A stretch of 64,000 bases of DNA from the NCBI RefSeq assembly GCF_030265065.1, contig NC_080402.1, positions 55,370,001 through 55,434,000 of the forward strand, written 5' to 3'. Below are positions 10,795 through 23,200 of this stretch, piece after piece. The stretch is from Corythoichthys intestinalis. Taxonomy: Eukaryota; Chordata; Actinopteri; Syngnathiformes; Syngnathidae. Within the stretch, counting starts at the first letter, position 1, and every line of letters starts with the position of its first letter. The notes under the pieces were generated by a model. It was given only the letters and a program-made list of their open reading frames with translations. It did no database searches and was not told where the DNA came from. A program made the translations under genes and the position numbers.

Positions 10795-11345
10795 CCTTTC
10801 GGCTCAGCTCCTTCACCACTATGGACCGTCCTTCTTCACCACTATGGACCGATGCAGAGTCTGCATTACTGCAGACGGTGCACCGATCCGCCTGTCGATC
10901 TCTCGCTCCCTCCTACCCTCACTCGTGAACAAGACCCCAAGATACTTGAACTCCTCCAGTTGGAGCAGGATCTCATCCCCGACCCGGAGAGGGCACTCCA
11001 CTCTTTTCCGACTGAGGACCATGGTCTCGGATTTGAAGGTGCTGATCTTCATCCAAACTGCTTCACATTCGACTGCGAACCACTTCAGTGAGAGTTGGAG
11101 GTCACGGTTTGATGAATCCAACAGCACCACATCATCTGCAAAAAGCAGAGATGCAATGCTGAGGTCACCAAACCGGACACCCTAAACGCTGCCTAGAAAG
11201 TCTGTCCATAAAAATTATGAACAGAATCGGTTACATCTTTGGTGGAGTCCAACCCTCACTAGGAACGAATTCGACTTAGTGCCGGCAATGCGGACCAAAC
11301 TCTGACATCGATCATACAGGCACCGAACAGCCCTTCATTAATACT
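10795..11345 (-). mobile_element. LINE fragment, reverse-transcriptase domain
   Basis: Minus-strand translation gives SLVRIAGTKSNSFLVRVGL, LFIIFMDRLSRQR, then DLSIASLLFADDVVLLDSSN and EEFKYLGVLFTSEGR. FADD is the catalytic box of non-LTR reverse transcriptases, and the surrounding words match the L2/Jockey-type LINEs common in fish. At least one frameshift falls between the MDRLSRQR and GVRFGDL segments. Both ends are truncated, leaving 0.55 kb of an element that is several kb when whole. Confidence 0.85.
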
Positions 11346-11457
11346 CGTTATCATATGCACCTGTGCACAAGTCTAGCAGTGTGTATGTGCGTGGGTGTAA
11401 CTGACATCACAAAATCAACTGAACTAGTTGCTAAACAATAGCGTGCAGTACGCTATT

Positions 11458-11965
11458 GACAATGAACCAAAACAAACTTCAAAAAGCAATAGAAAATGGT
11501 TTGAGAGAAAGCACTGGAGACTTCTAAAGTGGCCAGCAATGAGTCCAGACCTGAATCCCATAGAACACCTATGGAGAGATCTGAAAATGGCAGTTTGGAG
11601 GAGGCACCCTTCAAATCTCAGAGAACTGGAGCATTTGGCCACAGAACAATGGTCTAAAATTCCAGCAGAGCATTGTAAGAATCTCATTGATGGATACCAA
11701 AAGCGGTTGCAGTTATTTCATCTAAAGGTTGTGCTACCAAGTATTGAGCTGAGGGTGCCAATACTTTTGTCTGGCCCATCCTTGGAGTTCTGTGAAAAAT
11801 GATAATGATTTTAAAAAAATTCCATCCTCTTTTGTGTTTTTTCATTGCAAGCAAAATAAATGATGATATTACTACCAAAGCGTTTGTAATCGCAATCCTT
11901 CTCTGGGAGAAATTGAGCATTATCTGACAGAATTGCAGGGTTGCCAATACTTTTGGCCAGCACTG
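11458..11965 (+). mobile_element. Tc1-like transposon, family 2, 3' fragment
   Basis: The 3' third of the same Tc1 family as 13920-15517. It covers the transposase end ([20 protein letters not shown] with the final Glu) and the right terminal repeat closing with TTTTGGCCAGCACTG before TA (11966-11967). The left break is in the second catalytic Asp region near 11458. The coding part is open through the last residues. Confidence 0.88.
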
Positions 11966-12000
11966 TAAGGCCTAACTTCAATGAATGGCCTATTTAAAAA

Positions 12001-12237
12001 CTGTTTTCATATTTAGGGCGCACCACATAATAAGGCGCAGTAATAGTGATTGGGGTTGCGTTATGCATCCACTACATTGAGCTGCTGAAAGGAATGAATG
12101 GAGGAAGGAAAGAATGTCATGCCATGATTAACAAATATTGATCCACATAGAAGGGCATCGGATGAAATAAGGTGCACTATCGGCTTTTGAAAAAATGAAA
12201 GGCTTTTAGATGCGGGCTTATAGTGCAGAAAATATGG
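12001..12237. mobile_element. Short TIR element of the CCGTATT superfamily, degraded
   Basis: The left segment has CATATTTAGGGCGCACCACA and TAAGGCGC. The right segment is GCTTATAGTGCAGAAAATAT ending GG before TA, the inverted counterpart (CCATATTTTCTGCACTATAAG). It looks like a diverged 237 bp relative of the elements at 19382 and 37366, which also start CC(G/C)TA, carry ATAAG and are flanked by TA. The left end is approximate. Confidence 0.4.
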
Positions 12238-12299
12238 TAATAGGTAGGTAACATTAAGACATTTTTACAATACGACATGCATTGGTGTTAAAGACTTAC

Positions 12300-12463
12300 G
12301 TGAAGCAGAAGAACAGCGTTGTTGAGCCCACCAGGAAGAAAGTGGCCGCTGACACAGGGACATAACGTGATGGTCGTATTGGTCTGTTGGAAAGGATGAC
12401 GGAATGGGGCAGGGGGGAGGAGCCTGGACCCTGCCCTTCGCTCTTATTACTGCCACTTGGCAT
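12300..12463 (-). CDS. zdhhc5: zdhhc5 coding exon 1 (start codon)
   Basis: Starts MPSGSNKSEGQGPGSS and continues PIRPSRYVPVSAATFFLVG and STTLFFCFT. The RPSRYVPVSAA segment and the first membrane helix match the N-terminus of ZDHHC5. The protein is a palmitoyltransferase of plasma membrane and endosomes that S-acylates membrane proteins; its long C-terminal tail lies outside the window. The exon ends TTCAC|GTAAGT in phase 2, completed by exon 2. An acceptor-like CTCCTACAG lies 50 bp upstream, which fits a separate non-coding first exon. ZDHHC8 is the alternative. Confidence 0.9.
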
Positions 12464-12736
12464 CCCTTCCTATGTATACAGTGATGTTTTGTTTCTCAGC
12501 TGGAATGCTGTAGGAGTTGTCATTCAGGTGAATCTAATGGTGGCACGGCCTACCTAGTGAATTTGTGCTTTGGAAATATAAATTATGGTTCATAGAAAAA
12601 CAAGTTCAATTGAGAAAAACATTTCACATATTAAAAATCAAGAGATAATGGATATCGTATTTCCTCTTTGTTGGGTCAAAAATCATGTGACCTTCAAAAA
12701 GTAACATACGAATGCATAGTATTTATCCCCCAACCA

Positions 12737-12774
<38 letters not shown>

Positions 12775-13338
12775 GATGTTACTCCACCAGGTCCAAACAG
12801 TACTTATTAAGTCTGGAAAAGTGCAAATCAAGCTTTATCCCAAAAATGTATTAACATATATGAAGTACTGGCATTTAAATGATTGAAAAAAGTTCAATTT
12901 GAGTTCTAGAAACATCGTTTTTGTTTTCGATAGTAATTTAACATCCTGTTGAAAGGTTGGATTTATCAAAAAAGAGAATTTAGTATCAAATTGAGGAAAA
13001 CCTGTTTTAAGTCATTTCAGTCTTTCTTAGTTAGGCTTCTAGTTTTTCTCCATGCAAATTGCACTTGCTTACAGGTTAAGTCAGAATTAAAAATGTGCCA
13101 TTTTTTCTCCATCTAGTGTCATGTACAACTTCTGAACGACTAAGTTCAGAATAGCTGCAACCGTTTGAGAAAAATGATTATTTACAAACAAAAAAACCAA
13201 TGTTCTTTCAGTCCAACATTCATATTAGGTGCAAGTCTTTAAGTATACCAATGGAGAAGCTTGGTTTTTCTTCGTGTAGACATTTCTGATAACAGATGAC
13301 ATTTGATTAAGAACACCTGACAGGTGAGAGTTGAATAG
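12464..13338. other. Non-coding stretch with A-tract
   Basis: AT-rich sequence upstream of the zdhhc5 start, probably its first intron. It includes a run of about 32 A at 12739-12770. I see no gene, terminal repeat or RNA. Confidence 0.5.
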
Positions 13339-13720
13339 TCAAAAACGAACTGATGGCACTGAATCCCAACAATTTGGGTAAAGTCCATTGATATCCATGT
13401 CAATTACATTTTCAGGGGCATTATTTAACTGAACAAGGTCAAATCCGAGTCTGGTGACAAATACTTTTGCCAAAGGGTCTCCCCTGATGAATCCTTTCAA
13501 ACATGCTAGCAACAATCCAAGCTCGATGGTGCCCACATTGTTTCTGCCCTCTAAAGCCAGCAACGGCTTTCAGAAAAAAAAAAAAAAAGTCTCTACAGAG
13601 AAAAAATCGTTTATGTTCGGACCAAAGGCATCTTCAAGTTTTGAGATTATTGTTTCCCCAGCCAAACATTCCTCAACAAAATGACCATTTCCTTATAAGA
13701 TCTGATGTATGGAGTGGAAA
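13339..13720 (-). pseudogene. Unidentified coding remnant
   Basis: The minus strand reads EECLAGETIISKLEDAFGPN, then after an A/T tract LALEGRNNVGTIELGLLLAC, VFVTRLGFDLVQLNN and ENVIDMDINGLYPNCWDSV. The composition is protein-like over about 120 codons. It is split by a 15-base homopolymer at 13575-13589 that shifts the frame. I do not recognise the family with certainty and claim no function. Most likely a decayed transposon-encoded or host-derived protein. Confidence 0.35.
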
Positions 13721-13919
13721 CATTGTCAAAAATCTATTTCAAATAGTAGTCCTTCAGTGATGTTTCAGTCTGAAGATTGATCAGGATGCTGTACCTAGAT
13801 AAACACAAAAGTAGACATGTTGGTTGTTCAGAAAAAAACCTAACAGTTCAAAAAAATCAGTTTAAGGTTTATGGTTTGTGTGGTTAATAGGGGTGTGACA
13901 AAATATCAAAATGGTGATA

Positions 13920-15517
<1,598 letters not shown>

Positions 15518-15639
15518 TATATCGTGATACTTTGTATCCCAAAAGGTTATTGATATGCTCATGCCAAGAATCGATACATCGTTTTAAAAAGGCATCAATG
15601 TTTTTTTTTTTTTTAAGGAACCAACAAGTTGCTACCAAA

Positions 15640-16060
15640 TCTTCCACCAAAATAGGGCCTCTGTTCACTCTGGCTGCGATTGACGGCACTAGACGCTCAA
15701 TCCATTTATACTTGAAGAGGTGAATGATCATTCGGTATTTGAAACCGGAGCATTCGCAGCCAGTCTTTCTGATTTTGGGGATGTTTCTAGGTAACTTATT
15801 GTTCATTGTAGGGCATTTACAGGTCACTTCCTGTTGAGTTTGTGTCACTGTCTATTCATTTGAGGATATTCCCTGGTCACTTCCTGTTCTGTCACGCAAA
15901 ATCGACAGGAGGAGAGTCAGAAATGTTCCAAAATGAACAGGAAGTGACCTGTACATGCGAGCATTCGTTCATTCGCTATTATTTTGTTATAGCAGTGGAT
16001 TTTCCATCTATACGGAGGATATGTACTTTAAATATATTAAAGTGATGAGGTAACTTTGAT
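15640..16060. repeat. Dispersed repeat fragments
   Basis: Holds CTAGACGCTCAATCCATTT, the inverted match of sequence at 6890-6925, and three copies of the word CAGGTCACTTCCTGTT or its complement (about 15815, 15870 and 15940), also seen at 8600 and 8650. This is a common interspersed repeat that I cannot classify. No gene. Confidence 0.4.
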
Positions 16061-16177
16061 TGAAGTTAAAGTGGAATTTAAGTATCTCGAGCCTAGTGTC
16101 CTCTTTTTGGGAAACAAAATATGGTCACCCTAACTTTGACTCAAAACAAATTTTCTGTTACTGGGCAGGACATTATA

Positions 16178-16714
16178 CAGTGTATCACAAAAGTGAGTAC
16201 ACCCGTCGCATTTCTGCATATAGTTAAGTGTATCTTTTCATGGGACAACACTGACAAAATGAAACTTTGAGACAATGAAAAGTAGTCTGTGTGCATCTTT
16301 AGAGTTAATTCATTTTCCCCTCAATATAACTCAAAATATAGCCATTAATATCTAAACCCCTGGAAACAAAAGTGAGTACACCCCTTTGAAAAAACGTACA
16401 TCCCTAAATGTCCAAATTGAGTACTGCTTGTCATTTTTCCTCAAAAATGTCATTTCACTCGTCACAGGAGTCCTGTCAGCATTGCTGCAGAGATTGAAGA
16501 GGTGGGGGGTCAGCCTGTTAGTGCTCAGACTATATGCCACACTCTACATCAAATCGGTGTGCATGGCTGTCACCCCAGGAGGAAGCCCCTTCTGAAAATA
16601 GTACACAAGAAAAACCGCCTGTCTCATCAGACCATAGGACATGGTTCCAGTAATCCATGTGCTTTGTTGACATGTCATCAGCAAACTGTTTGCGGGCTTT
16701 CTTGTGTACCGTCA
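16178..16714 (+). mobile_element. Tc1-like transposon, family 3, rearranged 5' part
   Basis: Preceded by TA (16176-16177); the left end is CAGTGTATCACAAAAGTGAG. A plus-strand transposase piece reads AAEIEEVGGQPVSAQTICHT and GCHPRRKPLLK up to about 16617. From there to 16714 the continuation is on the other strand: TVHKKARKQFADDMSTKHMD and YWNHVLWSDET, including the first catalytic Asp. So an internal inversion joins the two parts. No right terminus was found; a hAT begins immediately after. Confidence 0.75.
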
Positions 16715-17339
16715 CTCTAGAACAGGGGTCGGGAACCTTTTTGACCAAGAGAGCCAAAACACCCCACATATTTAAAAATGGGATTCAACGAGAGCAATAC
16801 AGTTTTGTGTGTGTGTGTTTTGTAAACGCTGTGTTTTTTGTTTGGTTTTTTTGTAATTTTTTTTTTTTTTTTTTTTTTTGTGAACGCCTCACATGGGAGC
16901 GAGAGTGAGGTCATGCTCAGCTTTTATGAGCAGTTGCTGAGTAAATATATTTTTGAATAAATATTGAGAGAACAACAACAAAAGCCTAACATCGTTATTT
17001 GGGATGTTGACTCCTGTTCACTCGGCATTGAGTTGGGAGGGGCTAGTCCAACTGCTGGATGAGCAGAGACTTAACGTCTGTAATGCTCATCTCCATACAA
17101 TCCACCACGGGAGGACCACCAATGGGCAATGAATTGAAGCATATTATTGCGACGTACGCTTGAAGTGTCCAAAATCATGGAGTGATTTCAGCTCCTCATA
17201 ACTTGTTCATGTTGTTACCAATCTGCACTTTTAGTAAACAGTGCTCTCAACTCCGAACCGTAGTAGGGAGTGGACTGGCGATTTTTGTGGCTCGTTCATC
17301 GTTCCTACTTCCGGTTCTTCCTTCAGGGAGGTGGCGGAG

Positions 17340-17358
17340 TGTATAAAAACACCTGGAC
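17340..17358 (+). promoter_or_regulatory. TATA-type promoter of hAT family X
   Basis: GTGTATAAAAACACCTGGAC follows a CTTCCGG-containing GC-rich stretch. The same block recurs in the relative at 40280-40300 (GTGTATAAAAACACTGTGAC). Conservation between two otherwise diverged copies suggests it was the element's own promoter. Confidence 0.4.
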
Positions 17359-17386
17359 GCGTCGAATGGCTTTTGCATGGACACTT

Positions 17387-17419
<33 letters not shown>

Positions 17420-17526
17420 CAGCGGGGAACACAGCCACTTAACATTGCACTCCCGCGCATTGCATGCAACTCTCTCTCAACACCTGTCTCTCTCTCCTCC
17501 TTGCTCGTCCACTTCTTCGTCTACAC

Positions 17527-18104
17527 CAGTGGTCCCCAACCTTTTTAGCACCACGGACCGATTGGATGTGAGCCTTTTTTTCATGGACCAGCAATGTGTG
17601 GCAGAAAATTACAGTAAATATAAAATCCTTGGTCGCAGGCATAATGAATTCTCCAATCTTGAAAGGTTTCTTCGCTTTAGCGAGCCACCACGAGTTATGA
17701 TGCTCTCAGTGCATTCGCTTTTCTTGCCTCGTTTGCTATCTTTTAGCCACAAATTATGCAGAATGGGCTTGGTTGTCCATCTGTCTTCTGGCTAGGCAGG
17801 CGGCCTTTTCCTAGTAAAAAAAAGCTGTCCAAAGAGGTCGCAGCACACAGCCAACAGCAGCTAACGTTCATGTTTACATTGACTGACTCTGCCACGCTGG
17901 GCAGTCGTGGCGGCCAACCACTAGAGGGCGACCTACACAAATCTCTACCCGGATTAGTCAATAGAGTAGACAGGCATATTGATGTGTAAAAAAGCACAGG
18001 TCAGACTGCAGTCGTTAACAAATAATTTATTATTTTTCTGCGGCCCGGTAGCAAATGTGCCACGGACCGGTATCGGTCCCCGGCCCGGTGGTTGAGGATC
18101 ACTG
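17527..18104. mobile_element. Nested hAT non-autonomous element (578 bp)
   Basis: Perfect eight-base target duplications GTCTACAC at 17519-17526 and 18105-18112. Ends are CAGTGGTCCCCAACCTTTTT and, inverted, CAGTGATCCTCAACCACCGG. Inside, AGCACCACGGACCG faces GTGCCACGGACCGG. No coding capacity is seen. It is younger than the hAT that contains it. Confidence 0.88.
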
Positions 18105-19381
18105 GTCTACACTAAATTGGCAATGCCTGTGATATTGAAAAGGACAGCCGCCCCTTGGGGATGCTGGTAACAATGTCAAGCACATCGGCCGCTATTTTCA
18201 AAAGCAAAATTCGGCAACCCCACTTGAACAGTGTCTCTGCCTCATCTGCGTTGCCTATGCAATTGATAGATAGACAAATAGATGATAGACACAATGACAT
18301 GTATGTTTGCCACTTTCCAACTAAAATTACTGCGAACCGGCTTTCTAGTCGCCAGTTGTATTATATGGACTACGTGTCCCATGATCACCCTGGGCTCACA
18401 CAGCCAATGGCATAAGACTTCAGGGATCTAACATATCACATCTCGGTTGCTATTTCATGTTATCTAGTGCGAAGTGTTGTTGGAGCATTTTTTTAAATAA
18501 TTGAATATTTGTCTGCGAGCCAGATGCAGCTGTCAAAAGAGCCAATCTGGTCGCTGTGCCATAAGTTCCCGATCCCTGCTCTACAATGTCTTGATAATTC
18601 TCTGATTTCATGAATGAGGTGACTTTGTCACAGAGCTTTGATTATGTTAAGAGTCGAAAAGTGCTATACGAGTGAAAGCTCATTTAGAAACTTTTTGCCA
18701 ATCTGATTTTTGATAATAGGTGTCAACTGAAAGTTGGCATGGTGTCCAATAACAGGTGATGAGCGCTAAGCCATTATTTGTTATGTACCAGCTAAAGTCA
18801 CTTGTAGTCATCGATTTTGTTTAGTGCTGCAACAATTTATCGATTAACTCAGGTTATTTGGTTAGAAAAAATGCTTCGAATCAAATTTTGCTGCTTCGAG
18901 GATTCGTTTAATTAGAGTCGCTCTACAACTTTAAAAGTGTTTGCATTTAGTTTTCTTCATTTGGGTGGATAGGATACACTGCCCTCTGGTGGCAACAGTG
19001 AATATAACTCATCTAACATGGCTGGATCCAGCTGCTATGTGTTAAGACCAGCATAAGGTATGTTTTTGTTTGAGCTAATAGAGTATGTTCGTTAATGCAT
19101 TATTTATATAGTTTAGAAGTATATTATGCAGTTTTTTGTGGGAATATATGTTTGAACAATTTGTTAAGAGCATTACAAAAACAAAATAACTAGCATTTTA
19201 TAGTATTTAAACTAGCGCAATTCTGCAGGTTGAAAAAAACTCGGGAATTGTATTTTTTTTTTATATATTTGCATTCAATGCTTTTTTAATAGTGCAATCT
19301 TAGCAAGTAAATAATCTTCAAGTTTATCCTGCAACGCATTAAATGTTCCTAATCCGATTGCTCAATTATTTGAATTTACTA

Positions 19382-20246
19382 CCCTAATTTTCGGACTATA
19401 AGCCGCTACTTTTTTCCCTCGTTTTGAATCCTGCGGCTTATAGTCCAGTGCGGCTTATTTGTTGATTTATTTGGGTTAATAGGTAACACTTTATTAGACA
19501 GCGGCATCATAAGTATGTCATAAGAACATCATAATTATGACACGACACTGTCATGGGCATTACTGAATGCTTATGACAGATGTCAATATGTGTCATGTGG
19601 CATATTATTTCACTAACTCCATTTATGTCCAGCTCAGATCTTTTACGGCCATTCAAAAGTGAGATAATTTGCTGGATGACACTAACCGACCTCTATTATA
19701 AGCATTCATTAATTCTTATGACATTGTCATGTAATAATTATGACTGTCATATGACAATATTATGGCACCACTATCCAAGAAAATGTTACCAAATACCATA
19801 ACTAGCAATTAATGAAACAACTGGAACAGTAACTGAAGAAATAATTAGCAGAGAACATGACTGTTATTTACATCTGTAGCGCCGCAATGCATGCTAGGAG
19901 GAATGTTGGATGATAACAGTGTTGAAAGCAGGTGACAGCAGAGGTTGACTGTCTCCCCCAAGGGCGCAGTGATGGCCAAATGAAGCTTTTAGAAACAATA
20001 AGGCTTTGCACCCAATTGGTTCAAAGCTTGATGGTGGCTCATTTGGTCTCATGACAGTCTTATGATGCCATTGTCAAATGAAGTGTTACCAGTTAATATC
20101 TTTTGGTGTAAATATCCCATAATACAATGAGGACAACTGCGGCTTATAGTCCAGTGCAGCTTATCTATGAACAAATGCCGTTTTCATGTCAAATTTGGTG
20201 GGTGGCGGCTTATAGTCAGGTGCGCCTTATAGTCCATAAATTACGG
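19382..20246. mobile_element. TA-flanked TIR element of the CCGTATT superfamily (865 bp)
   Basis: Flanked by TA (19380-19381, 20247-20248). Ends are CCCTAATTTTCGGACTATAA and, inverted, CCGTAATTTATGGACTATAA. The word GCGGCTTATAGTCCAGTGC occurs inside on both sides. Compare the elements at 37366-43337 and 12001-12237. Probably a non-autonomous TA-target element; superfamily unassigned. Confidence 0.65.
19482..20090. mobile_element. Nested GGTAACAC element (609 bp), hAT-like
   Basis: Ends GGTAACACTTTATTAGACAG and, inverted, GGTAACACTTCATTTGACAA. Flanks GGTTAATA (19474-19481) and AGTTAATA (20091-20098) agree at 7 of 8 bases. It contains many short inverted CATATGAC/GTCATAAG words. A segment at about 19930-20070 (CTCCCCCAAGGGCGCAGTGA) recurs at 45005-45110 in an unrelated hAT. 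Confidence 0.65.
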
Positions 20247-20429
20247 TAAATGATAGATTAATTGATTACTTAAATAATCGATAGCTGCAGCCGTAATTTT
20301 GTTAAAAGTGACAGTGATCTCAGTCATAAATGACAATGTTGGACACTTTGAACCGAAATTACTTTGTTTTTCATAACGGTCTCATTTTAAAGCAGGGAAA
20401 ATACGGAGTGTAGATCAGGCATGGGACGT

Positions 20430-20695
20430 GATAAAAGTAAATTAGAATAATTAACCGTAGTCTTTGGTGGAATGTAATGAAGTACTTCGTTACTGTACTT
20501 AAGTACGTTTTTTCTTATATGTACTTTGAGTACAAATATGAAGAGGTACTTCTTACTTTAGCTTCACTCACTTTTACAGCAGGTATCCGTACTTTTTACT
20601 AAACTACGTTTTTCTTTTTACTGAAATAATTTTGCACCTGTATCTGTACTTTTACGTAAGTGAAAAAAAGTGAGTACTTCATCCATCAGTGACTG
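20430..20695. repeat. Dispersed repeat rich in AAGTAC
   Basis: Begins near GGTGGAATGTAATGAAGTAC and continues with many AAGTAC/GTACTT words, ending near AAAAAGTGAGTACTTC. Self-complementary words at both ends suggest a small palindromic fish repeat. No gene, no clear duplication. Confidence 0.4.
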
Positions 20696-21388
20696 TAGTC
20701 CATATTACTGTAGTTTAATCTGTAGGTAGGTATGTGAATGCGGATAACAGTTTAACGCATGCAAAATTTGGCAACTACTGCCACCTACAGGCATTATAGC
20801 AAAACTGCAATATATTCAGGTGGAACGAAGAAACAATAAACCTGAGCACCACCGTGGTGCCAAATTCAGCGTTCAGGCAAGAGGAAGTCAATTAAGTAAT
20901 TTGCAGATTTGAAAATCTAAAGTCTATAAATAATCATGTTGTAAGCATTTCATTGAAATAGCTCATTCACAGGTTGATGCATACAGTAAAAAGGCTGGGA
21001 ACGCAACACACTGGCGCTAGAAAAATCATGATCGCGTTATTGGATATTGTCAGTACCATAACCAAATGTAGTCTGTTTTACAATGGAGGTCAATAACCTT
21101 AGGCATGTGTAAAAATAATTGTTTGTATTTAGCGGTTTAGCTCAGCTATAGCAGTTTGCTAGCAATTGAACTCACCTGTGAAGGTTCTGACCAAGGGTTC
21201 CGGGTCCAAAATTGTTGACGTTTATCCAAATGATGGCACTGTCGTAACCATTAATCGGAGAAAACGTTAGCAAATCAAAATAAAAATATTCTGTGCGTTT
21301 GCGAAATCACTGAGTTTGATGCATAAAGCTAGCGTTTCCATTATTACAATGCTATGGAAATGGCTGGCTATAGCCAAGCTAATGTTAC
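20696..21388. other. Non-coding stretch
   Basis: AT-rich, probably the first intron of zdhhc5. Open frames are short and featureless. Nothing else seen. Confidence 0.4.
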
Positions 21389-21640
21389 CGCACGTCGGGA
21401 GGCATTTGCTGCGGTTTAATGGATGGCGCCGGGTGAGCTGCTTAGATTTGTATAAATTCTGGTTCTCGTAGCTGGAATTTGTGTTCACACAATATTTGAG
21501 CGATAAAATTAAGATGTTCCGGGGGCTTCTACGGAGGCAGACATATTCGTTTGTTCTGCATCCCAAAACTGACGTCAAGGAACATGAGTCAGAAAAGAAA
21601 CGCCCTGATTGGGTGACAAAAAGCTAGCATCCCCCAGACT
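21389..21640 (-). promoter_or_regulatory. zdhhc5: Candidate promoter and non-coding first exon of zdhhc5
   Basis: On the minus strand, going downstream, the sequence has CCAATCAGGGCG (CCAAT box) near 21608, TGACTCA (AP-1-like) at about 21590 and TGACGTCA (CRE-like palindrome) at about 21570. Moderately GC-rich sequence follows, ending in a splice donor GTGCG|GTAACA at 21389. The coding exon at 12463 has an acceptor just upstream of its ATG, so a spliced 5' untranslated exon is expected; this is the best candidate on the right strand. Inferred only. Confidence 0.4.
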
Positions 21641-21925
21641 CCTCGTACATCTCCCCACCCCTCGCGCAAGCGCGCACACAGCACGCACACTTAAAAATAA
21701 GTATTAAATAAATACACGCTCATTTTTGGCACAGGGCACAGGTAGCCTTTTTTCTTGATTCCATTTGAAGATCTCAGGTGAACTGCTAATATGTGATATG
21801 ATCTATTCAGATCTGGCGTCAACGTATGCCACAACATTTAATCGTAACAGCTGTTTTACAGATTTTTTAAACATCACGTGCCTGATCAGAAATGGAGATA
21901 TTATACATTACGGTTACCTGTATTC

Positions 21926-22772
21926 CAAGGGTGTAGGTTTGGTCTCAACATTGGTAGGGACGATATAGCAGCTTAAACACTTTTTTTGCTGGGGATGGGA
22001 CATTAATAACACCAAATAGATTATTGAACAGGGGTCAGGGCTACATTTCTCACATATATGAGATAAGAGATGATGATCAATGCAAAATAAATCTGTATTG
22101 ATTTATAGTAACTTTCATGCGTATTGGTTCAGGTGAAACAACGGTCAATTCAATCCTTTGTTTTCAAAAACTACTAAAGAACTATTTGAAGTGTAAGTCC
22201 CTTTATTGAAAAAAACAGGGAACTATCAAAAAACAGGGAACTAACCAAGAATTGGTCCACTTTTGGGGGACATTGGCGCACCCCATTACTCAAACTAAAG
22301 TATTGTAACATAAAGTGATTTGGGGGAAAAATCAATGAAAACAATATGAGATGTCCAAAGACCGATGTACATCTGAGTCATACTAGACTACTCCAAGACT
22401 TTAAATAAAGGGACTTGCACTCTGAAGCCACTGTGTTGCATTACCGTGATGCACATAATGCAAATAATGATTCAAATGAGGGATAGCTAGCTTGACTTCG
22501 TTGTTCCTTGTGAAGGCTGGCTTGACGGCAGTCGTTTTGCAGGTTAGCAAGATCATACAGTTTAATGTTATGCCAACTCTGATGCAGGTCTGATTTTCAG
22601 TAGCAAAATTAGTGGTGTTCCCCACCTCCACAACATTGATATCTTTTTAACTTACTTACAGTGGCTCCTGCTGGCTGAAAAAAAACCTCTAATATCCCTC
22701 CTCTTTTAAGGGGGCGGAGGAGGCAGCATGTTGTCAACATGAATCTGTCGGGGTTTGCGTGTGTGTCTGTGT

Positions 22773-22803
<31 letters not shown>

Positions 22804-23095
22804 GGGACAAGTTATCAGCCAATCAAACGTGTGTTTGAGGGGGAAAAAAATAAACCGGTACATTCAGCAAGTGAAAAGGGATAACTAAAGTTTGAACATA
22901 ATGAAAATAATTCCCTTAACAATGGAAGGGTGTATTTCATCCTTACAACATATGTGAAGATAATCTAAATTTTGTTATATTATATAAATATTGTTATTAC
23001 ACAACTGAATTCATTATGTAATGTAAAGTGAAAAGTGAAAGTGAAAAGTTGGTAGTGGTACGTCCCCACAGACCCTATGCAAACCTACGCCCTTG
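21926..23095. mobile_element. hAT non-autonomous element, family Y, copy 1 (1170 bp)
   Basis: Perfect eight-base duplications CTGTATTC at 21918-21925 and 23096-23103. Ends CAAGGGTGTAGGTTTGGTCT and, inverted, CAAGGGCGTAGGTTTGCATA. Copy 2 is at 24438-25498 in the same orientation. No coding region is visible. Confidence 0.88.
22758..22806. repeat. (GT)n microsatellite followed by a G tract
   Basis: GTGTGTCTGTG then GTGTGTGT runs into an 18-base G run, inside hAT family Y. Copy 2 has a shorter version near 25180-25200. Confidence 0.9.
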
Positions 23096-23200
23096 CTGTA
23101 TTCCCACGGTTCTTTCTGGGAAATAAAGCTCTGAATGTTTGCAATGAGGATACAGTAATATGCAAAAGTTTGGAGACACTTGCTAATTTTTAAGTTTTCC

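Larger units (their letters stand above)
9746..12299 (-). other. zdhhc5: zdhhc5 intron between coding exons 1 and 2
   Basis: A 2.55 kb intron holding a GC-rich block near 10.35-10.68 kb, a LINE fragment, a Tc1 3' fragment and a short palindromic element. From 9746 to about 10330 I see only AT-rich sequence and no gene. Confidence 0.75.
16723..18578 (+). mobile_element. hAT transposon family X, non-autonomous, with nested hAT (1856 bp)
   Basis: Eight-base target duplications CTCTAGAA (16715-16722) and CTCTACAA (18579-18586) match at 7 of 8 positions. Ends are CAGGGGTCGGGAACC and, inverted, CAGGGATCGGGAACTTATGG. Inside is a promoter-like stretch (17210-17460, with GTATAAAAACACC) shared with the hAT at 39547-41122, so they are relatives. 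No transposase core is visible. A second hAT is inserted at 17527-18104. Confidence 0.8.
18822..20295. mobile_element. hAT non-autonomous element, hosting two nested elements (1474 bp)
   Basis: Perfect eight-base duplications ATTTTGTT at 18814-18821 and 20296-20303. Ends are TAGTGCTGCAACAATTTATC and, inverted, TACGGCTGCAGCTATCGATT. The same family occurs at 45428-45991 and as the outer hAT at 37795-41734. Two later insertions, one inside the other, occupy 19382-20246. Confidence 0.88.

Noticed and set aside
1130-12463. Assignment of the DHHC gene to zdhhc8
   Set aside because: The paralogues are close, but [19 protein letters not shown] and DRLHVIVT fit ZDHHC5 better as I remember the two proteins. 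zdhhc8 is kept as the alternative until a tree is made.
17241-17795. 184-codon plus-strand open frame
   Set aside because: It crosses a poly-A tract, a hAT promoter block and the boundary of a nested hAT; composite by chance.
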